Shown here piece after piece: positions 31,273 through 40,993 of a DNA stretch of 60,566 nt. This DNA is from Nitrosomonas aestuarii. GTDB lineage: Bacteria > Pseudomonadota > Gammaproteobacteria > Burkholderiales > Nitrosomonadaceae. The stretch's first letter is position 1. Every line of letters begins with the position of its first letter. The notes under the pieces are model-generated. The model had not been told where the DNA came from. It did no database searches and worked only from the letters and a program-made list of their open reading frames with translations. The stretch spans positions 1 through 60,566 of the forward strand of contig NZ_QAAE01000019.1 in the NCBI RefSeq assembly GCF_003046585.1, read 5' to 3'. A program made the position numbers and the translations under genes.

Positions 31273-31779
31273 CTGTCCAATCGCAGTTGAAATGCTCTCA
31301 GGTATTTAATATTAACCACGAATAATCAGATTCTGGTGTAGTTTTGATTATCTGTCACTCCTCTAAAATTTAATCATTACGGAATGACACAGAATTTCTA
31401 ATACTCCCGTCAACTGTACTAGCACTTCACCAATTGACGACCCTCTCGTAAATGCTGCAAAGCACATATTACAGATAATTCTGAGTTATAAGGCCAATTT
31501 ATGGTTTTATTTGAATAATATTCAAACCATAAACGCACTTAAAATTCTCAACACGGCAAAACATTGTCGGTTCTTTTCCACTTGAGAAATTTCACTCTCA
31601 GATAGGAGCTTAGTCGCATATGTTCAGAGCATATGTGAGAAATGACGCATGTGGATTCGAAAAACTTGAACCGGATAGTGTCACATGCAGAATCATCCAA
31701 ATATACTGATAGCTATATCGCTAATTTATATGTTGTCTGGAAATTTGAGTAAGGTTTTTCTGTAGCAGACAAAAAAAGC
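31273..31779. other. Gene-free stretch with palindromes and short direct repeats
   Basis: No convincing gene. It contains a perfect 15-base palindrome TTGAATA-A-TATTCAA at 31511-31525 flanked by inverted TATGGTTT (31500-31507) and AAACCATA (31524-31531). Further on are direct repeats GCATATGT (31616-31623), GCATATGTG (31629-31637) and GCATGTGG (31647-31654). They lie 150-300 bases upstream of the decarboxylase promoter and could be regulator sites. Confidence 0.45.
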
Positions 31780-31807
31780 TTGATTTCAGAAAAATGCAGA
31801 CTATAAT
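31780..31807 (+). promoter_or_regulatory. Sigma70 promoter for the decarboxylase gene
   Basis: TTGATT at 31780-31785 and a perfect TATAAT at 31802-31807 are spaced by 16 bases. Transcription would start near 31814, placing the short leader ORF in the transcript ahead of the decarboxylase gene. Confidence 0.65.
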
Positions 31808-31846
31808 GCGGGCAATTTCAATTTACGGTAACCATGAGGAAATAAC

Positions 31847-31912
31847 ATGACATGTTGTAATAATGCTTATATATCCATTGAATTAACCAATATCCACATC
31901 CCTGTAACATAG
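31847..31912 (+). CDS. Possible 21-residue leader peptide upstream of the decarboxylase gene
   Basis: A short ORF (MTCCNNAYISIELTNIHIPVT) with a good ribosome site, GAGGA six bases before ATG, placed between a strong promoter and the decarboxylase gene, which starts 23 bases after its stop. The layout resembles regulatory leader peptides of polyamine-pathway genes such as speFL, but the peptide shows no similarity to SpeFL and has no Arg or ornithine-related codon run. Function is inferred only from position and signals. Confidence 0.45.
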   Translation: MTCCNNAYISIELTNIHIPVT

Positions 31913-31935
31913 CTTTCTTTAAAAGGAAAATTCGC

Positions 31936-33117
31936 ATGCTCATACCTATCTCTTCCGCCGCTTTTCAAAAGCAGTCTCAACCTGAAGTACTGTTTGACAC
32001 CCATCCTGAAGTCAGCTTGGACTTCAACCTTGTTAAAGAAAAACTATTACAGGGTTATAACAATCCATTCTTAATGGTTGATAGCAGCATCATTCGTCAG
32101 AAAACACGCCGTTTCATGGCTGCCATGCCGCGCGTGCGACCACACTATGCTGTCAAAGCCAATCCGGACCACCGGGTACTTAAAACGTTGATAGAAGAAG
32201 GCGCCGGTTTCGAAATTGCTTCTATTGCTGAACTCGATCTTTTACTTGAACTGGGGGTACCCGCTGTAGAAATTTTTTACAGCAATCCAATGAAATCTCG
32301 CGCTTACCTGGAGTATGCTGCATCAAAAGGGGTTGAATGGTATGTACTTGATAGCGTGGAAGAATTACAAAAAATCGTAAGCGTCAAACCGGATGCAAAA
32401 ATGTATCTGCGCATAGACACCCCGAATATCGGCAGCGATTGGCCACTGGCCGGAAAATTCGGCACACATCTAGCCGATATCAGCTTCATCATTGAAACAG
32501 CGGTCAAACTGAAAGCTGACCTGGCTGGTGTTACGTTTCACGTTGGATCGCAATGCCGCAATCCACAAAACTGGCGCGTGGGTATTGAACGTGCGGTCAA
32601 AGTTTTTACCGACATGCGCCAAGCAGGCCTTAACCCACGTCTGTTGAATATTGGCGGTGGCTATCCGGTTCGCCATCTGAAACCGATTCCATCCATAGAA
32701 GTGATCGCAGAAGTGATTAATGAGGCGATTGCCGAATTACCAGAAACATTTCGAATTATTGCTGAACCAGGCCGCTACCTGGTTTCTGACTCAGCCTATT
32801 TTGTCTGTCAGGTGGTTGGAACTGCAACACGCAACGGTAAACGCTGGATGTATTGGGATGCAGGTATGTTTGGTGGCATGATAGAAGTCACCGAAGGTCT
32901 TAATTACGAAGTAATTACTGATCGCACCGGAAATTCCGTACCCTGGTCTATTGCTGGCCCCACCTGCGATTCAGTGGACATCCTAATGCATGATATCATG
33001 CTGCCAGCCGACATACAGGAAGGTGACTTGATTTATGTACCCAATACAGGCGCATATACAACAGCCTATGCCAGCAATTTTAATGGATTTCCGTTGCCTG
33101 ATGTCGTTGTGATTTAA
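31936..33117 (+). CDS. Ornithine/lysine decarboxylase, group IV (alanine-racemase fold)
   Basis: A 393-residue PLP enzyme of the ornithine/diaminopimelate/arginine decarboxylase fold, probably making putrescine from ornithine for polyamine synthesis. The PLP lysine is in YAVKANPDHRVLK, substrate and cofactor contacts in FHVGSQCRNP, NIGGGYPVRH and EPGRYLV, and the active-site cysteine in GPTCDSVD. Lysine or both substrates remain possible, as for known bifunctional members. It has AAGGAAA upstream and stands alone with its own promoter and possible leader peptide. Confidence 0.87.
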   Translation: MLIPISSAAFQKQSQPEVLFDTHPEVSLDFNLVKEKLLQGYNNPFLMVDSSIIRQKTRRFMAAMPRVRPHYAVKANPDHRVLKTLIEEGAGFEIASIAELDLLLELGVPAVEIFYSNPMKSRAYLEYAASKGVEWYVLDSVEELQKIVSVKPDAKMYLRIDTPNIGSDWPLAGKFGTHLADISFIIETAVKLKADLAGVTFHVGSQCRNPQNWRVGIERAVKVFTDMRQAGLNPRLLNIGGGYPVRHLKPIPSIEVIAEVINEAIAELPETFRIIAEPGRYLVSDSAYFVCQVVGTATRNGKRWMYWDAGMFGGMIEVTEGLNYEVITDRTGNSVPWSIAGPTCDSVDILMHDIMLPADIQEGDLIYVPNTGAYTTAYASNFNGFPLPDVVVI

Positions 33118-33148
33118 CAATCGGAATTAATCATATAAATACAGTCCA

Positions 33149-33189
33149 AACTGGTGAAAGAATTCAGTTAATGAATTTTTTCACCAGTT
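33149..33189. repeat. Inverted repeat between convergent genes
   Basis: AACTGGTGAA at 33149-33158 pairs exactly with TTCACCAGTT at 33180-33189, and inner AATTC/GAATT can extend the stem. It lies between the decarboxylase and folA stops, so it may mark transcript ends on both strands, but neither side has a proper U-run. Confidence 0.55.
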
Positions 33190-33207
33190 CATATCAACGA
33201 AATGTTT

Positions 33208-33741
33208 TCAGTTATGTTTTTTACGCTCCCATATCACAAAGTGATATTCCAGTTGCGAAGTAGCTGCCGTTTTAACTTCCGAGAAATGCCGCTCACGTGA
33301 TTTCTCAAACCATTCATTCTGATCAAATTCTGGAAAATAAGTATCGCCATCAAATACTTGCTGTATTTCCGTAATGTACATGCGTAGCGATAATGCTAAC
33401 GTCTGCTGATAGAGATCAGCACCGCCAATGATAAACTGTTCACATTTATCACCTGATGCGTCGGAGGGTTGGCTTATATTCAGAGCCTCCTCTAGCGAAT
33501 GAACAATGGTTGCGCCAGCCACATTATAATCTGTCTGATTCGTCACAATAATATTGCGGCGTCCAGGCAATGGCCGACCTATGGATTCATAGGTTTTGCG
33601 GCCCATTATGATAGTATGACCCATGGTCAACAATTTGAAACGCTTCAAATCTGCGGGCAAATGCCAGGGAAGACCATTATTTTTTCCGATTACCCTGTTT
33701 TTGGCCATTGCGACCAGTATTGATAAGCAAGGTGCGCTCAT
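33208..33741 (-). CDS. folA: Dihydrofolate reductase
   Basis: A 177-residue NADPH-dependent dihydrofolate reductase that regenerates tetrahydrofolate after thymidylate synthesis. Clear motifs are [20 protein letters not shown], the acidic-to-Asp DLKRFK segment, [15 protein letters not shown] and [11 protein letters not shown]. It starts inside the last codons of thyA (four-base ATGA overlap), so translation is coupled. Confidence 0.96.
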   Translation of the reverse strand: MSAPCLSILVAMAKNRVIGKNNGLPWHLPADLKRFKLLTMGHTIIMGRKTYESIGRPLPGRRNIIVTNQTDYNVAGATIVHSLEEALNISQPSDASGDKCEQFIIGGADLYQQTLALSLRMYITEIQQVFDGDTYFPEFDQNEWFEKSRERHFSEVKTAATSQLEYHFVIWERKKHN

Positions 33742-34532
33742 ACAGCAATCGGTGCCTTTATTGCCGGATACGGATGATAGCCTTTTAGCGTAAAATCTTC
33801 ATATCTAAAGTTAAATATATCTGTGACGGCGGGGTTTAGTTGCATCACAGGCAATTCTCTCGGTTCCCTGGTGAGCTGCGTTTGTGCCTGCTGGATATGA
33901 TTCAGATAAAGATGCGCGTCACCTAACGTATGCACAAACTCCCCTGCCTGCAAATCACACACCTGAGCAACCATCATTGTCAACAACGCATAAGATGCAA
34001 TATTAAAAGGCACACCCAGAAAAACGTCAGCACTTCTTTGATAAAGCTGACACGAAAGCTTCCCAGCAGCCACATAAAACTGAAACATCGCATGGCATGG
34101 CGGCAGTACCATTTCATTCAAATCGCTCACATGCCATGCCGAAACAATCATGCGCCGGGAATCTGGTGTTTTCTTAATTTGGTCAATAACCTGTTGTATC
34201 TGATCTACTGCTTGCCCATCCTTGCCCGTCCATGCGCGCCATTGCCGCCCATATACAGGTCCCAGATCACCACTTTCATCAGCCCATTCATCCCATATGG
34301 AAACGCCATGATCTGTTAGATACTGGATATTCGTATCACCTCGCAAGAACCATAATAATTCATGAATAATTGATTTCAGGTGGCATTTTTTGGTTGTTAC
34401 CAACGGAAAGCCATCAGCCATATTAAAACGCATCTGGTAACCAAAGACAGAAAGTGTCCCTGTACCGGTGCGATCCGTTTTTTTATGGCCATCCGCCAAA
34501 ATATGACGCATTAACTGAAGATACTGCTGCAT
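33738..34532 (-). CDS. thyA: Thymidylate synthase
   Basis: A 264-residue thymidylate synthase that methylates dUMP using methylene-tetrahydrofolate. The catalytic cysteine is in [12 protein letters not shown], and [23 protein letters not shown] and [15 protein letters not shown] are family signatures. Length equals the E. coli enzyme. It forms a coupled pair with folA, which recycles its dihydrofolate product. Confidence 0.97.
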   Translation of the reverse strand: MQQYLQLMRHILADGHKKTDRTGTGTLSVFGYQMRFNMADGFPLVTTKKCHLKSIIHELLWFLRGDTNIQYLTDHGVSIWDEWADESGDLGPVYGRQWRAWTGKDGQAVDQIQQVIDQIKKTPDSRRMIVSAWHVSDLNEMVLPPCHAMFQFYVAAGKLSCQLYQRSADVFLGVPFNIASYALLTMMVAQVCDLQAGEFVHTLGDAHLYLNHIQQAQTQLTREPRELPVMQLNPAVTDIFNFRYEDFTLKGYHPYPAIKAPIAV

Positions 34533-34924
34533 GAGCGCTTCTATAAAAAAATATTCGTAATTCGTTATCGAGCCAAGTAATTCGCAGGCAAATTACATAC
34601 ATAATCAAGCTAAGCATAATATAATAGCATTCTTAATTAAAAGACATAAACTTTGAACTTGCGAACTATGATGCACAATTCACTTCTGCCATCGCAGTCA
34701 AGAAGCACTGATCAATTCCCCGTTAAGCATTATTTTGCACTGACGTAATCGCTATTCGAATGACGCTCGACGACTTGTTTTTTTTCTTAAACCACTTGCT
34801 TTATCATTTTGTGCAGCAAATTGATCATGATCATTCGGTCATATATGCATAAGAAACAACCGTAATCCCAACAATATGACAAACTTCGTCATGCAAAATT
34901 TCATATTCAACAGGAAAGCAATCA
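34533..34924. other. AT-rich divergent intergenic region
   Basis: The gap between the divergent thyA and the M17 aminopeptidase gene. I find no reading frame with a ribosome site, no tRNA and no clear repeat. It should carry promoters for both genes, but I cannot place them with confidence. Confidence 0.4.
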
Positions 34925-36394
34925 ATGCTGGCTACACTTATCCAGAATTCTTCATTACTTGATCCGACAACGGATGCCTCCCATATACTGGTCATATTAC
35001 CCAAACTGGAGAAATTACCTAAAAAATATACTATTCCAGGTGAAGACACACTCAAGAAACTGCTGGAACGCCGTCGCTTAAGACTGAGTAAAATCAGTGA
35101 AACACCGGTCAGCGCCAATCTGGAAAATGGTGCATTCTGTTCATGGGTCATGATAGATACCAACAAACAGATATTTGAACAGCAAACCGCTGTACGCAAA
35201 GCAATTCAACAATTACTGACTGAAAATCCAGAAGAAATACATCTCGCAGTCTATGGCAACAACAACCAAAAACATCACTTCTCTGAAGTCGCGGTTTATA
35301 CTGCCTGGGTCAATGGCGCGGCACTGCCTGTTCGCAAACAAAAACCAGAAAGATCATCACTTACTCATATCCATTTGTACGGTCACAAAGACGCCGGGAA
35401 TTTTACATTACAACGTGCACTTGCAGAAGGTAATCTACTGGCGCGTGGCTTAACGATTTTACCGCCAAACGAACTTACCCCTAGAACTTATTGTGAGCAA
35501 ATCAAAAAACTGGCCAAAAATGAAGGATGGACATATCAGGAACATGCACTCAACGAGCTCAGACAAATGGGTGCTGGCGCATTTGTAGCAGTAGCACAGG
35601 GCAGCGACCCTGAAGAGGCTGCGATTGTTCACTTACACTATACAGGCAGCAAAGAAAAACCGCATAAACATATTTCTCTGGTTGGAAAAGGTATTTGCTT
35701 TGATACCGGAGGCCATAATTTAAAACCACCCCGCTACATGCAAGGCATGCATGAGGATATGAATGGCTCAGCAGTTGCGCTCGGCATTTTATTAGCGGCG
35801 ACACGTGCAGACCTGTCTCTCGAAATTGACTGCTGGCTGGCCATCGCACAAAATAATATCGGCCCACATGCCTATAAACAGAATGATGTCATTACTACGT
35901 TAAATGGATTGACGATTGAAATCGTACATACCGATGCCGAGGGACGATTGGTACTGGCAGATACGCTAACATTAGCCGAAAAGCAGAAACCTGATATCAT
36001 CATTGACTTTGCAACACTGACTGGCAGCATGCATACTGCATTGGGTTCACGCTATTGTGGTATTTTCAGCAATCAGGAAAATCTTGCACAAAAAGCTATC
36101 GCCGCCGGAAAAAAAAGCGGCGAACGTATTTGTGTTTTTCCGATGGACTCAGACTATGACGAGAGTCTGGAAAGTAAGATAGCAGACATTAAACAATGCG
36201 AACTGGGCGGCGAATTTGATCATATTCTTGCAGCACGCTTTCTCAATCGCTTTGTCAACGATGTACCCTGGATACATATGGACCTCTCAGCCAGCAGCCA
36301 TAAGGACGGTTTGGGTGCGGTAGGCAGTGATGTCACCGGTTTTGGTGTTAGCTGGGCAATTGAATTGTTAAAAGAATTTAATACCTCCAGTTAA
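34925..36394 (+). CDS. M17 family leucyl aminopeptidase
   Basis: A 489-residue cytosolic metallopeptidase that removes N-terminal residues from peptides. The two-metal site is visible: LVGKGICFDTGGHNLKP, MHEDMNGSAVALGIL and VHTDAEGRLVLADTL. It also has the family's N-terminal regulatory-like domain (residues ~1-170). CAGGAAAG is found at ribosome-site spacing. It is a divergent member: NTDAEGR reads HTDAEGR here. PepA or PepB cannot be chosen with confidence. Confidence 0.9.
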   Translation: MLATLIQNSSLLDPTTDASHILVILPKLEKLPKKYTIPGEDTLKKLLERRRLRLSKISETPVSANLENGAFCSWVMIDTNKQIFEQQTAVRKAIQQLLTENPEEIHLAVYGNNNQKHHFSEVAVYTAWVNGAALPVRKQKPERSSLTHIHLYGHKDAGNFTLQRALAEGNLLARGLTILPPNELTPRTYCEQIKKLAKNEGWTYQEHALNELRQMGAGAFVAVAQGSDPEEAAIVHLHYTGSKEKPHKHISLVGKGICFDTGGHNLKPPRYMQGMHEDMNGSAVALGILLAATRADLSLEIDCWLAIAQNNIGPHAYKQNDVITTLNGLTIEIVHTDAEGRLVLADTLTLAEKQKPDIIIDFATLTGSMHTALGSRYCGIFSNQENLAQKAIAAGKKSGERICVFPMDSDYDESLESKIADIKQCELGGEFDHILAARFLNRFVNDVPWIHMDLSASSHKDGLGAVGSDVTGFGVSWAIELLKEFNTSS

Positions 36395-36407
36395 TAATAT
36401 GGGAAAG

Positions 36408-37637
36408 CTAACCGAACTTGTCGTCCCTAAGTTGGTGGAGTATCAGGTAGATTTTTTCTAAATCGAGTCCCCACTGCTGAGGATTTTCCGCACTTACGAC
36501 GCTATCCGTTGATTTTGACAAATCCACGATTTCAAATGGAATGTGGCAATTTGAGTGAATAGAAAAAAATACTTTTACCACAGGCATAACAAGGCTCTTT
36601 TCAGATTGTTCAATCACGATACCCAATCGATCGGATTTTAATTTCAACAATGTCCCAATGGGATAAATACCAATGGTTTTGACAAATGCATGAAATACAG
36701 TTTCATCAAAATGACCGCCCTTCCATTCCGCCATCTTTTTAATGGCCTCCGCTGGCTCCCAACCTTTTTTATAGCAGCGTTCAGAACTGATGGCATCGTA
36801 CACGTCACAAATAGACCCCATTCGAGCGTACAATGTCAAATTATTCGCTGACAGTTTCTCGGGATACCCTTTACCGTCCATTCGTTCATGGTGATGTAAA
36901 CATACATCCAGTGCAGGTTCATTGACCTGGAATACTGTTTTAAGTATTTCCCACCCTCTGCGTGGGTGATTTTTAACAATTGCAAACTCATCTTCCGTCA
37001 GCTTCCCCGGTTTGTTCAGCACTTTGCCAGGGATTACCATTTTACCAATATCATGCAGCAGTCCCGCGACACCCACTTGTTTTAACGCAGCGCCTTGTAA
37101 CCCCAGTTGCTTGCCAAGTGCGATCATTAGCACACACACCGCAACTGAATGCAGATAGGTATACTCATCTGCGGTTTTCAATCTAATCAAACTGAGCATC
37201 GCATTGGCATTGCGCGACATGGAATGGTTGATTTCATCGACCAGAACAACTGCTTCTTCAACCCGAACTGCCTTACCCATACGCACTTCATTAAACATGG
37301 CGGTCACGGCTTCTTTAGTTTTTACATGGATCTTTTTCGCTGTCTGCAGTTCCTCTTCAACCGGTACCTTTATGATTTTTGTAGTAACAACCAGTACCGG
37401 CTGATCAGTTTGTTTGTCCGGCTGAGCGCGATCAGAAGTAACGGGGTTCATTACGTCCAGACCTTTATCCGAATCTATCCACAATTCTTTCACCTTGCTA
37501 TTTTTAAGTTTATGCAGATCCTTTTGTTCCGACAGCAAAAACGAATTCGTCCAGAACGGATGCTCCATCCAGTCTCCACCAATTTTATGGATGTACATGC
37601 CTAAACGAATATCATTGATACCAATCTTTTTTAGCAT
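36408..37637 (-). CDS. HD-GYP domain cyclic-di-GMP phosphodiesterase
   Basis: A 409-residue protein with an N-terminal DUF3391-like domain (residues ~1-130) and a C-terminal HD-GYP domain that should hydrolyse cyclic-di-GMP. The active-site motifs are intact: LLHDIGKMVIP, KNHPRRGWEIL and HHERMDGKGYPEKL. It contrasts with the degenerate GGDEF-EAL protein at 19-21 kb and may be the functional c-di-GMP enzyme of this region. It is convergent with the aminopeptidase, 13 bases apart. Confidence 0.92.
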   Translation of the reverse strand: MLKKIGINDIRLGMYIHKIGGDWMEHPFWTNSFLLSEQKDLHKLKNSKVKELWIDSDKGLDVMNPVTSDRAQPDKQTDQPVLVVTTKIIKVPVEEELQTAKKIHVKTKEAVTAMFNEVRMGKAVRVEEAVVLVDEINHSMSRNANAMLSLIRLKTADEYTYLHSVAVCVLMIALGKQLGLQGAALKQVGVAGLLHDIGKMVIPGKVLNKPGKLTEDEFAIVKNHPRRGWEILKTVFQVNEPALDVCLHHHERMDGKGYPEKLSANNLTLYARMGSICDVYDAISSERCYKKGWEPAEAIKKMAEWKGGHFDETVFHAFVKTIGIYPIGTLLKLKSDRLGIVIEQSEKSLVMPVVKVFFSIHSNCHIPFEIVDLSKSTDSVVSAENPQQWGLDLEKIYLILHQLRDDKFG

Positions 37638-37870
37638 AAATTTGAAAAAGCTTTTATCATGATAAACGCATGGATTTTTTATAGTGAAGAATGTTTTTTT
37701 GATTACCCATAATCAACCAGCCTGTATACTGCAAACAATAATACTCTACATGCAATAATTATGAACGCTGGAATTGCGCTATTGTTGTTGATAGTCTCTC
37801 AGGCATTATCAATAACAAGTTAAATGTCAGTGGTACAATCTTGCCAGGTATCCCTTACTGGAGTCGCACT

Positions 37871-39841
37871 ATGTCAACTATTGAATCTATTTTAAAAGAA
37901 TCTCGTATTTTTCCACCAAGTACAAATTTTGTCCAGCAAGCCAATGTATCTGGTTTGGAAGCTTATCAGTCACTCTGCAATCAGGCCGAAACAGACTATC
38001 AGGCTTTCTGGGCCGAACAGGCCAAAGCACATATCCACTGGCACAAACCCTTCACACAAACACTCGATGATAGCAATCCGCCTTTTTTCAAATGGTTCAA
38101 TGATGGTGAATTAAATATTTCTTACAACTGTCTTGATCGCCATTTGGCTCAGCAGCCCGACAAAGTCGCCATTATTTTTGAATCCGACGAAGGTGAAGTA
38201 ATTCATGCAACTTTCCGTGATCTTCACCAGCGTGTCTGCAAACTGGCCAATGCTTTGAAAGCGAAAGGCTTAAAAAAAGGTGATTGTGTCGTGATTTATA
38301 TGCCAATGCGTATAGAAGCCGTGGTCGCAATGCAGGCCTGTGCACGCATAGGCGCAATTCATTCGGTCGTATTCGGCGGGTTTTCATCCAAAAGTCTGCA
38401 CGAACGCATTATCAATGCAGGTGCTAAAGCGATTATCACTGCTGACGAACAGGTACGTGGCGGCAAACACCACGCACTCAAGGCAACCGTGGATGAAGCT
38501 ATCAATAAGGGTGGCACCGAAACTGTCAAAACAGTCATTGTGTATCAGCGTTCAGGTTCCACCAAGGTACCTTTTGAACCACCACGTGATGTCTGGTGGC
38601 ATGAAATTACGCAAAAGGCCAGTTCCGAGTGCGAGCCGGAGTGGGTCACTGCCGAACATCCGCTGTTTACGTTGTACACTTCGGGATCGACAGGCAAACC
38701 CAAAGGAGTTCAGCATTCCAGCGCCGGCTATTTGTTAGGTACAATGATCAGTATGCAATGGGTTTTTGATTACAAACCATCCGATATTTTCTGGTGCACA
38801 GCTGATGTCGGATGGATTACCGGTCACAGCTATGTTGCTTACGGACCGCTTGCCGTGGGCGCAACACAGGTTATTTTTGAAGGTGTCCCGACTTTTCCAC
38901 ATGCAGGAAGATTCTGGGAAATAATCGACAAACATCAGGTAACCACATTTTACACAGCACCGACAGCGATTCGTTCACTGATCAAACTCGGAGCGGATTT
39001 ACCTGAAAAATACAATTTATCTTCACTACGTTTACTGGGTTCAGTTGGCGAACCCATTAACCCGGAAGCGTGGATGTGGTTTTATGAAAAAGTAGGCCAT
39101 TCCCGCTGCCCGATCGTGGACACATGGTGGCAAACTGAAACCGGCAGTCATATGATTGCGCCGATACCCGGTGCGGTCTCACTTATACCCGGTTCCTGTA
39201 CTTTGCCGTTACCCGGCATTGTTGCCGCAGTTGTAGACGAAACTGGCCAGGATGTTGAAAACGGAAAAGGTGGTTTTCTGGTAATCAAAAAACCTTTCCC
39301 ATCTCAAATCCGCACACTTTGGAACGATCCTGAACGCTTTAAGAAAGCTTATTTTCCCGAGGATATCGGCAAGGGTAAATATTATCTGGCAGGAGACTCT
39401 GCCTACCGTGATGAACAGGGTTATTTCTGGATCATGGGCCGCACTGACGATGTACTCAATGTTTCAGGCCATCGCCTGGGCACGATGGAAATTGAATCTG
39501 CGCTAGTAGCAAACCCGCTGGTAGCAGAAGCCGCCGTGATTGGCAAACCACATGATATTAAAGGTGAAGTAATTGTTGCCTTTGTTGTGCTGAAGGGAGA
39601 CTATCCACAAGGGGACGATAAAACGCGCATTACTACTGAACTGCGGAACTGGGTTGCTCAGGAAATTGGACCCATCGCCAAACCCGAAGAAATACGATTC
39701 GGTGAGAATCTACCCAAAACACGCTCCGGTAAAATTATGCGACGTTTATTACGTGCATTGGCCAAAGGTGAAGAAATCACACAGGATATTTCCACACTTG
39801 AAAACCCCGCCATTATGGATCAATTAAAACAAACAAATTAA
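37871..39841 (+). CDS. acs: Acetyl-CoA synthetase
   Basis: AMP-forming acetate-CoA ligase of 656 residues. I start it at [11 protein letters not shown], which has GGAG seven bases before and matches family starts; an in-frame ATG 30 bases upstream lacks one. Visible sites are [16 protein letters not shown] (ATP loop), [32 protein letters not shown], and near the end [17 protein letters not shown], where the lysine is the known acetylation target. It would let the cell use acetate carbon. Confidence 0.96.
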   Translation: MSTIESILKESRIFPPSTNFVQQANVSGLEAYQSLCNQAETDYQAFWAEQAKAHIHWHKPFTQTLDDSNPPFFKWFNDGELNISYNCLDRHLAQQPDKVAIIFESDEGEVIHATFRDLHQRVCKLANALKAKGLKKGDCVVIYMPMRIEAVVAMQACARIGAIHSVVFGGFSSKSLHERIINAGAKAIITADEQVRGGKHHALKATVDEAINKGGTETVKTVIVYQRSGSTKVPFEPPRDVWWHEITQKASSECEPEWVTAEHPLFTLYTSGSTGKPKGVQHSSAGYLLGTMISMQWVFDYKPSDIFWCTADVGWITGHSYVAYGPLAVGATQVIFEGVPTFPHAGRFWEIIDKHQVTTFYTAPTAIRSLIKLGADLPEKYNLSSLRLLGSVGEPINPEAWMWFYEKVGHSRCPIVDTWWQTETGSHMIAPIPGAVSLIPGSCTLPLPGIVAAVVDETGQDVENGKGGFLVIKKPFPSQIRTLWNDPERFKKAYFPEDIGKGKYYLAGDSAYRDEQGYFWIMGRTDDVLNVSGHRLGTMEIESALVANPLVAEAAVIGKPHDIKGEVIVAFVVLKGDYPQGDDKTRITTELRNWVAQEIGPIAKPEEIRFGENLPKTRSGKIMRRLLRALAKGEEITQDISTLENPAIMDQLKQTN

Positions 39842-39892
39842 TTGCCTATATATACACGCTTCACTGAATAAAACATTTAAAACTAAAACAGC

Positions 39893-40870
39893 ATGACTTC
39901 TTCACTCTCTACTGACTTTACCCATGGCATCAGTGCTATTGATGCCCAGTTTCATCGACCCCAACGCGCCGCCATTCACCTGATTGAAGAAAATGGCAAG
40001 ATGGCGCTAGTTGATACTGGTACTGCTTTTTCGATCCCGGGTGTACTGAGCGTTCTTGAAGAAAAAAACCTGGCTATTGAAGATGTTGACTATGTCATAC
40101 TCACCCACATCCATCTTGATCATGCGGGTGGCGCCAGCGAATGTATGCGTTGTTTTCCCAATGCAAAACTGGTCGTACATCCGCGTGGCGCACGCCACAT
40201 GGCTGACCCCACCAAGCTAATCGCCGGGGCAATCTCGGTTTACGGTGAGGCTGAATTTAAACGTGTCTACGGAGATATACATGCCATTGATGAAAAACGC
40301 ATTATCGAAGCGCCTGATGAAAGCCGTATCAATCTGAACGGACGTTCTTTGCTATTTATTGATACGCCAGGGCATGCACGCCACCACAACTGTATTTACG
40401 ATGAACAAAGCAATGCTTTTTTTACAGGAGACACATTCGGCGTGTCCTATCGCGAACTGGATGTCAACGGCAAGGAATTTGTCTTTCCGACCACCACGCC
40501 TGTACAATTTGACCCTGATGCTGCACACGCTTCATTAAACCGTATCATGCACTTCAAGCCGGAATACGCTTTCCTCACACATTACAGTCGCATCGGTAAC
40601 CTGATCCAGCATGCTGAATGCATGCATAACTTGATTGATGCACATGTCGAAATTGCCCGTAATGCTGATGAAATCAATAGTCGCAGAAGCAACGCGAACA
40701 GATTTAATGCAATCTCAACAGCACTGGAATCACTACTGTTACAACGCCTCAAGAAACATGGTTGCCAAATGCCACAAACAGAAATCGTCAGCCTGTTAAG
40801 CGCCGATATTCGATTGAACACTATGGGCCTCGAACACTGGCTAAACCACTCAGACCAAACTGTCAGTTAA
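39893..40870 (+). CDS. Metallo-beta-lactamase-fold hydrolase
   Basis: A 325-residue MBL-fold protein with the metal motif HIHLDHAGGASE, a second histidine in VVHPRGARHM, DTPGHARHHNC, and FFTGDTFG. The substrate is unknown; relatives include glyoxalase II-like and lactonase-like enzymes. It follows acs by 51 bases on the same strand and may be cotranscribed. There is no export signal. Confidence 0.88.
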   Translation: MTSSLSTDFTHGISAIDAQFHRPQRAAIHLIEENGKMALVDTGTAFSIPGVLSVLEEKNLAIEDVDYVILTHIHLDHAGGASECMRCFPNAKLVVHPRGARHMADPTKLIAGAISVYGEAEFKRVYGDIHAIDEKRIIEAPDESRINLNGRSLLFIDTPGHARHHNCIYDEQSNAFFTGDTFGVSYRELDVNGKEFVFPTTTPVQFDPDAAHASLNRIMHFKPEYAFLTHYSRIGNLIQHAECMHNLIDAHVEIARNADEINSRRSNANRFNAISTALESLLLQRLKKHGCQMPQTEIVSLLSADIRLNTMGLEHWLNHSDQTVS

Positions 40871-40993
40871 CAGTCTCGCTTATTTATGCTCCGTTGCAAT
40901 TCTGCAGCACTGCCCTTATATAAAAACATGCTTCAGAGTCTTATAACTGCCATCCTCAAATATGAATAGACATCGCGACAAATATAAACTGGT

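Noticed and set aside
33149..33189. Inverted repeat as an intrinsic terminator
   Set aside because: The stem is good but no U-run follows on either strand; kept only as an inverted repeat.
34831..35199. A 122-codon minus-strand frame overlapping the M17 aminopeptidase start
   Set aside because: It lies mainly antisense to a conserved enzyme and has no recognisable family or ribosome site.
37761..37823. A 20-codon hydrophobic ORF upstream of acs
   Set aside because: No ribosome site precedes its ATG, and acs has its own good site, so there is no support for translation.
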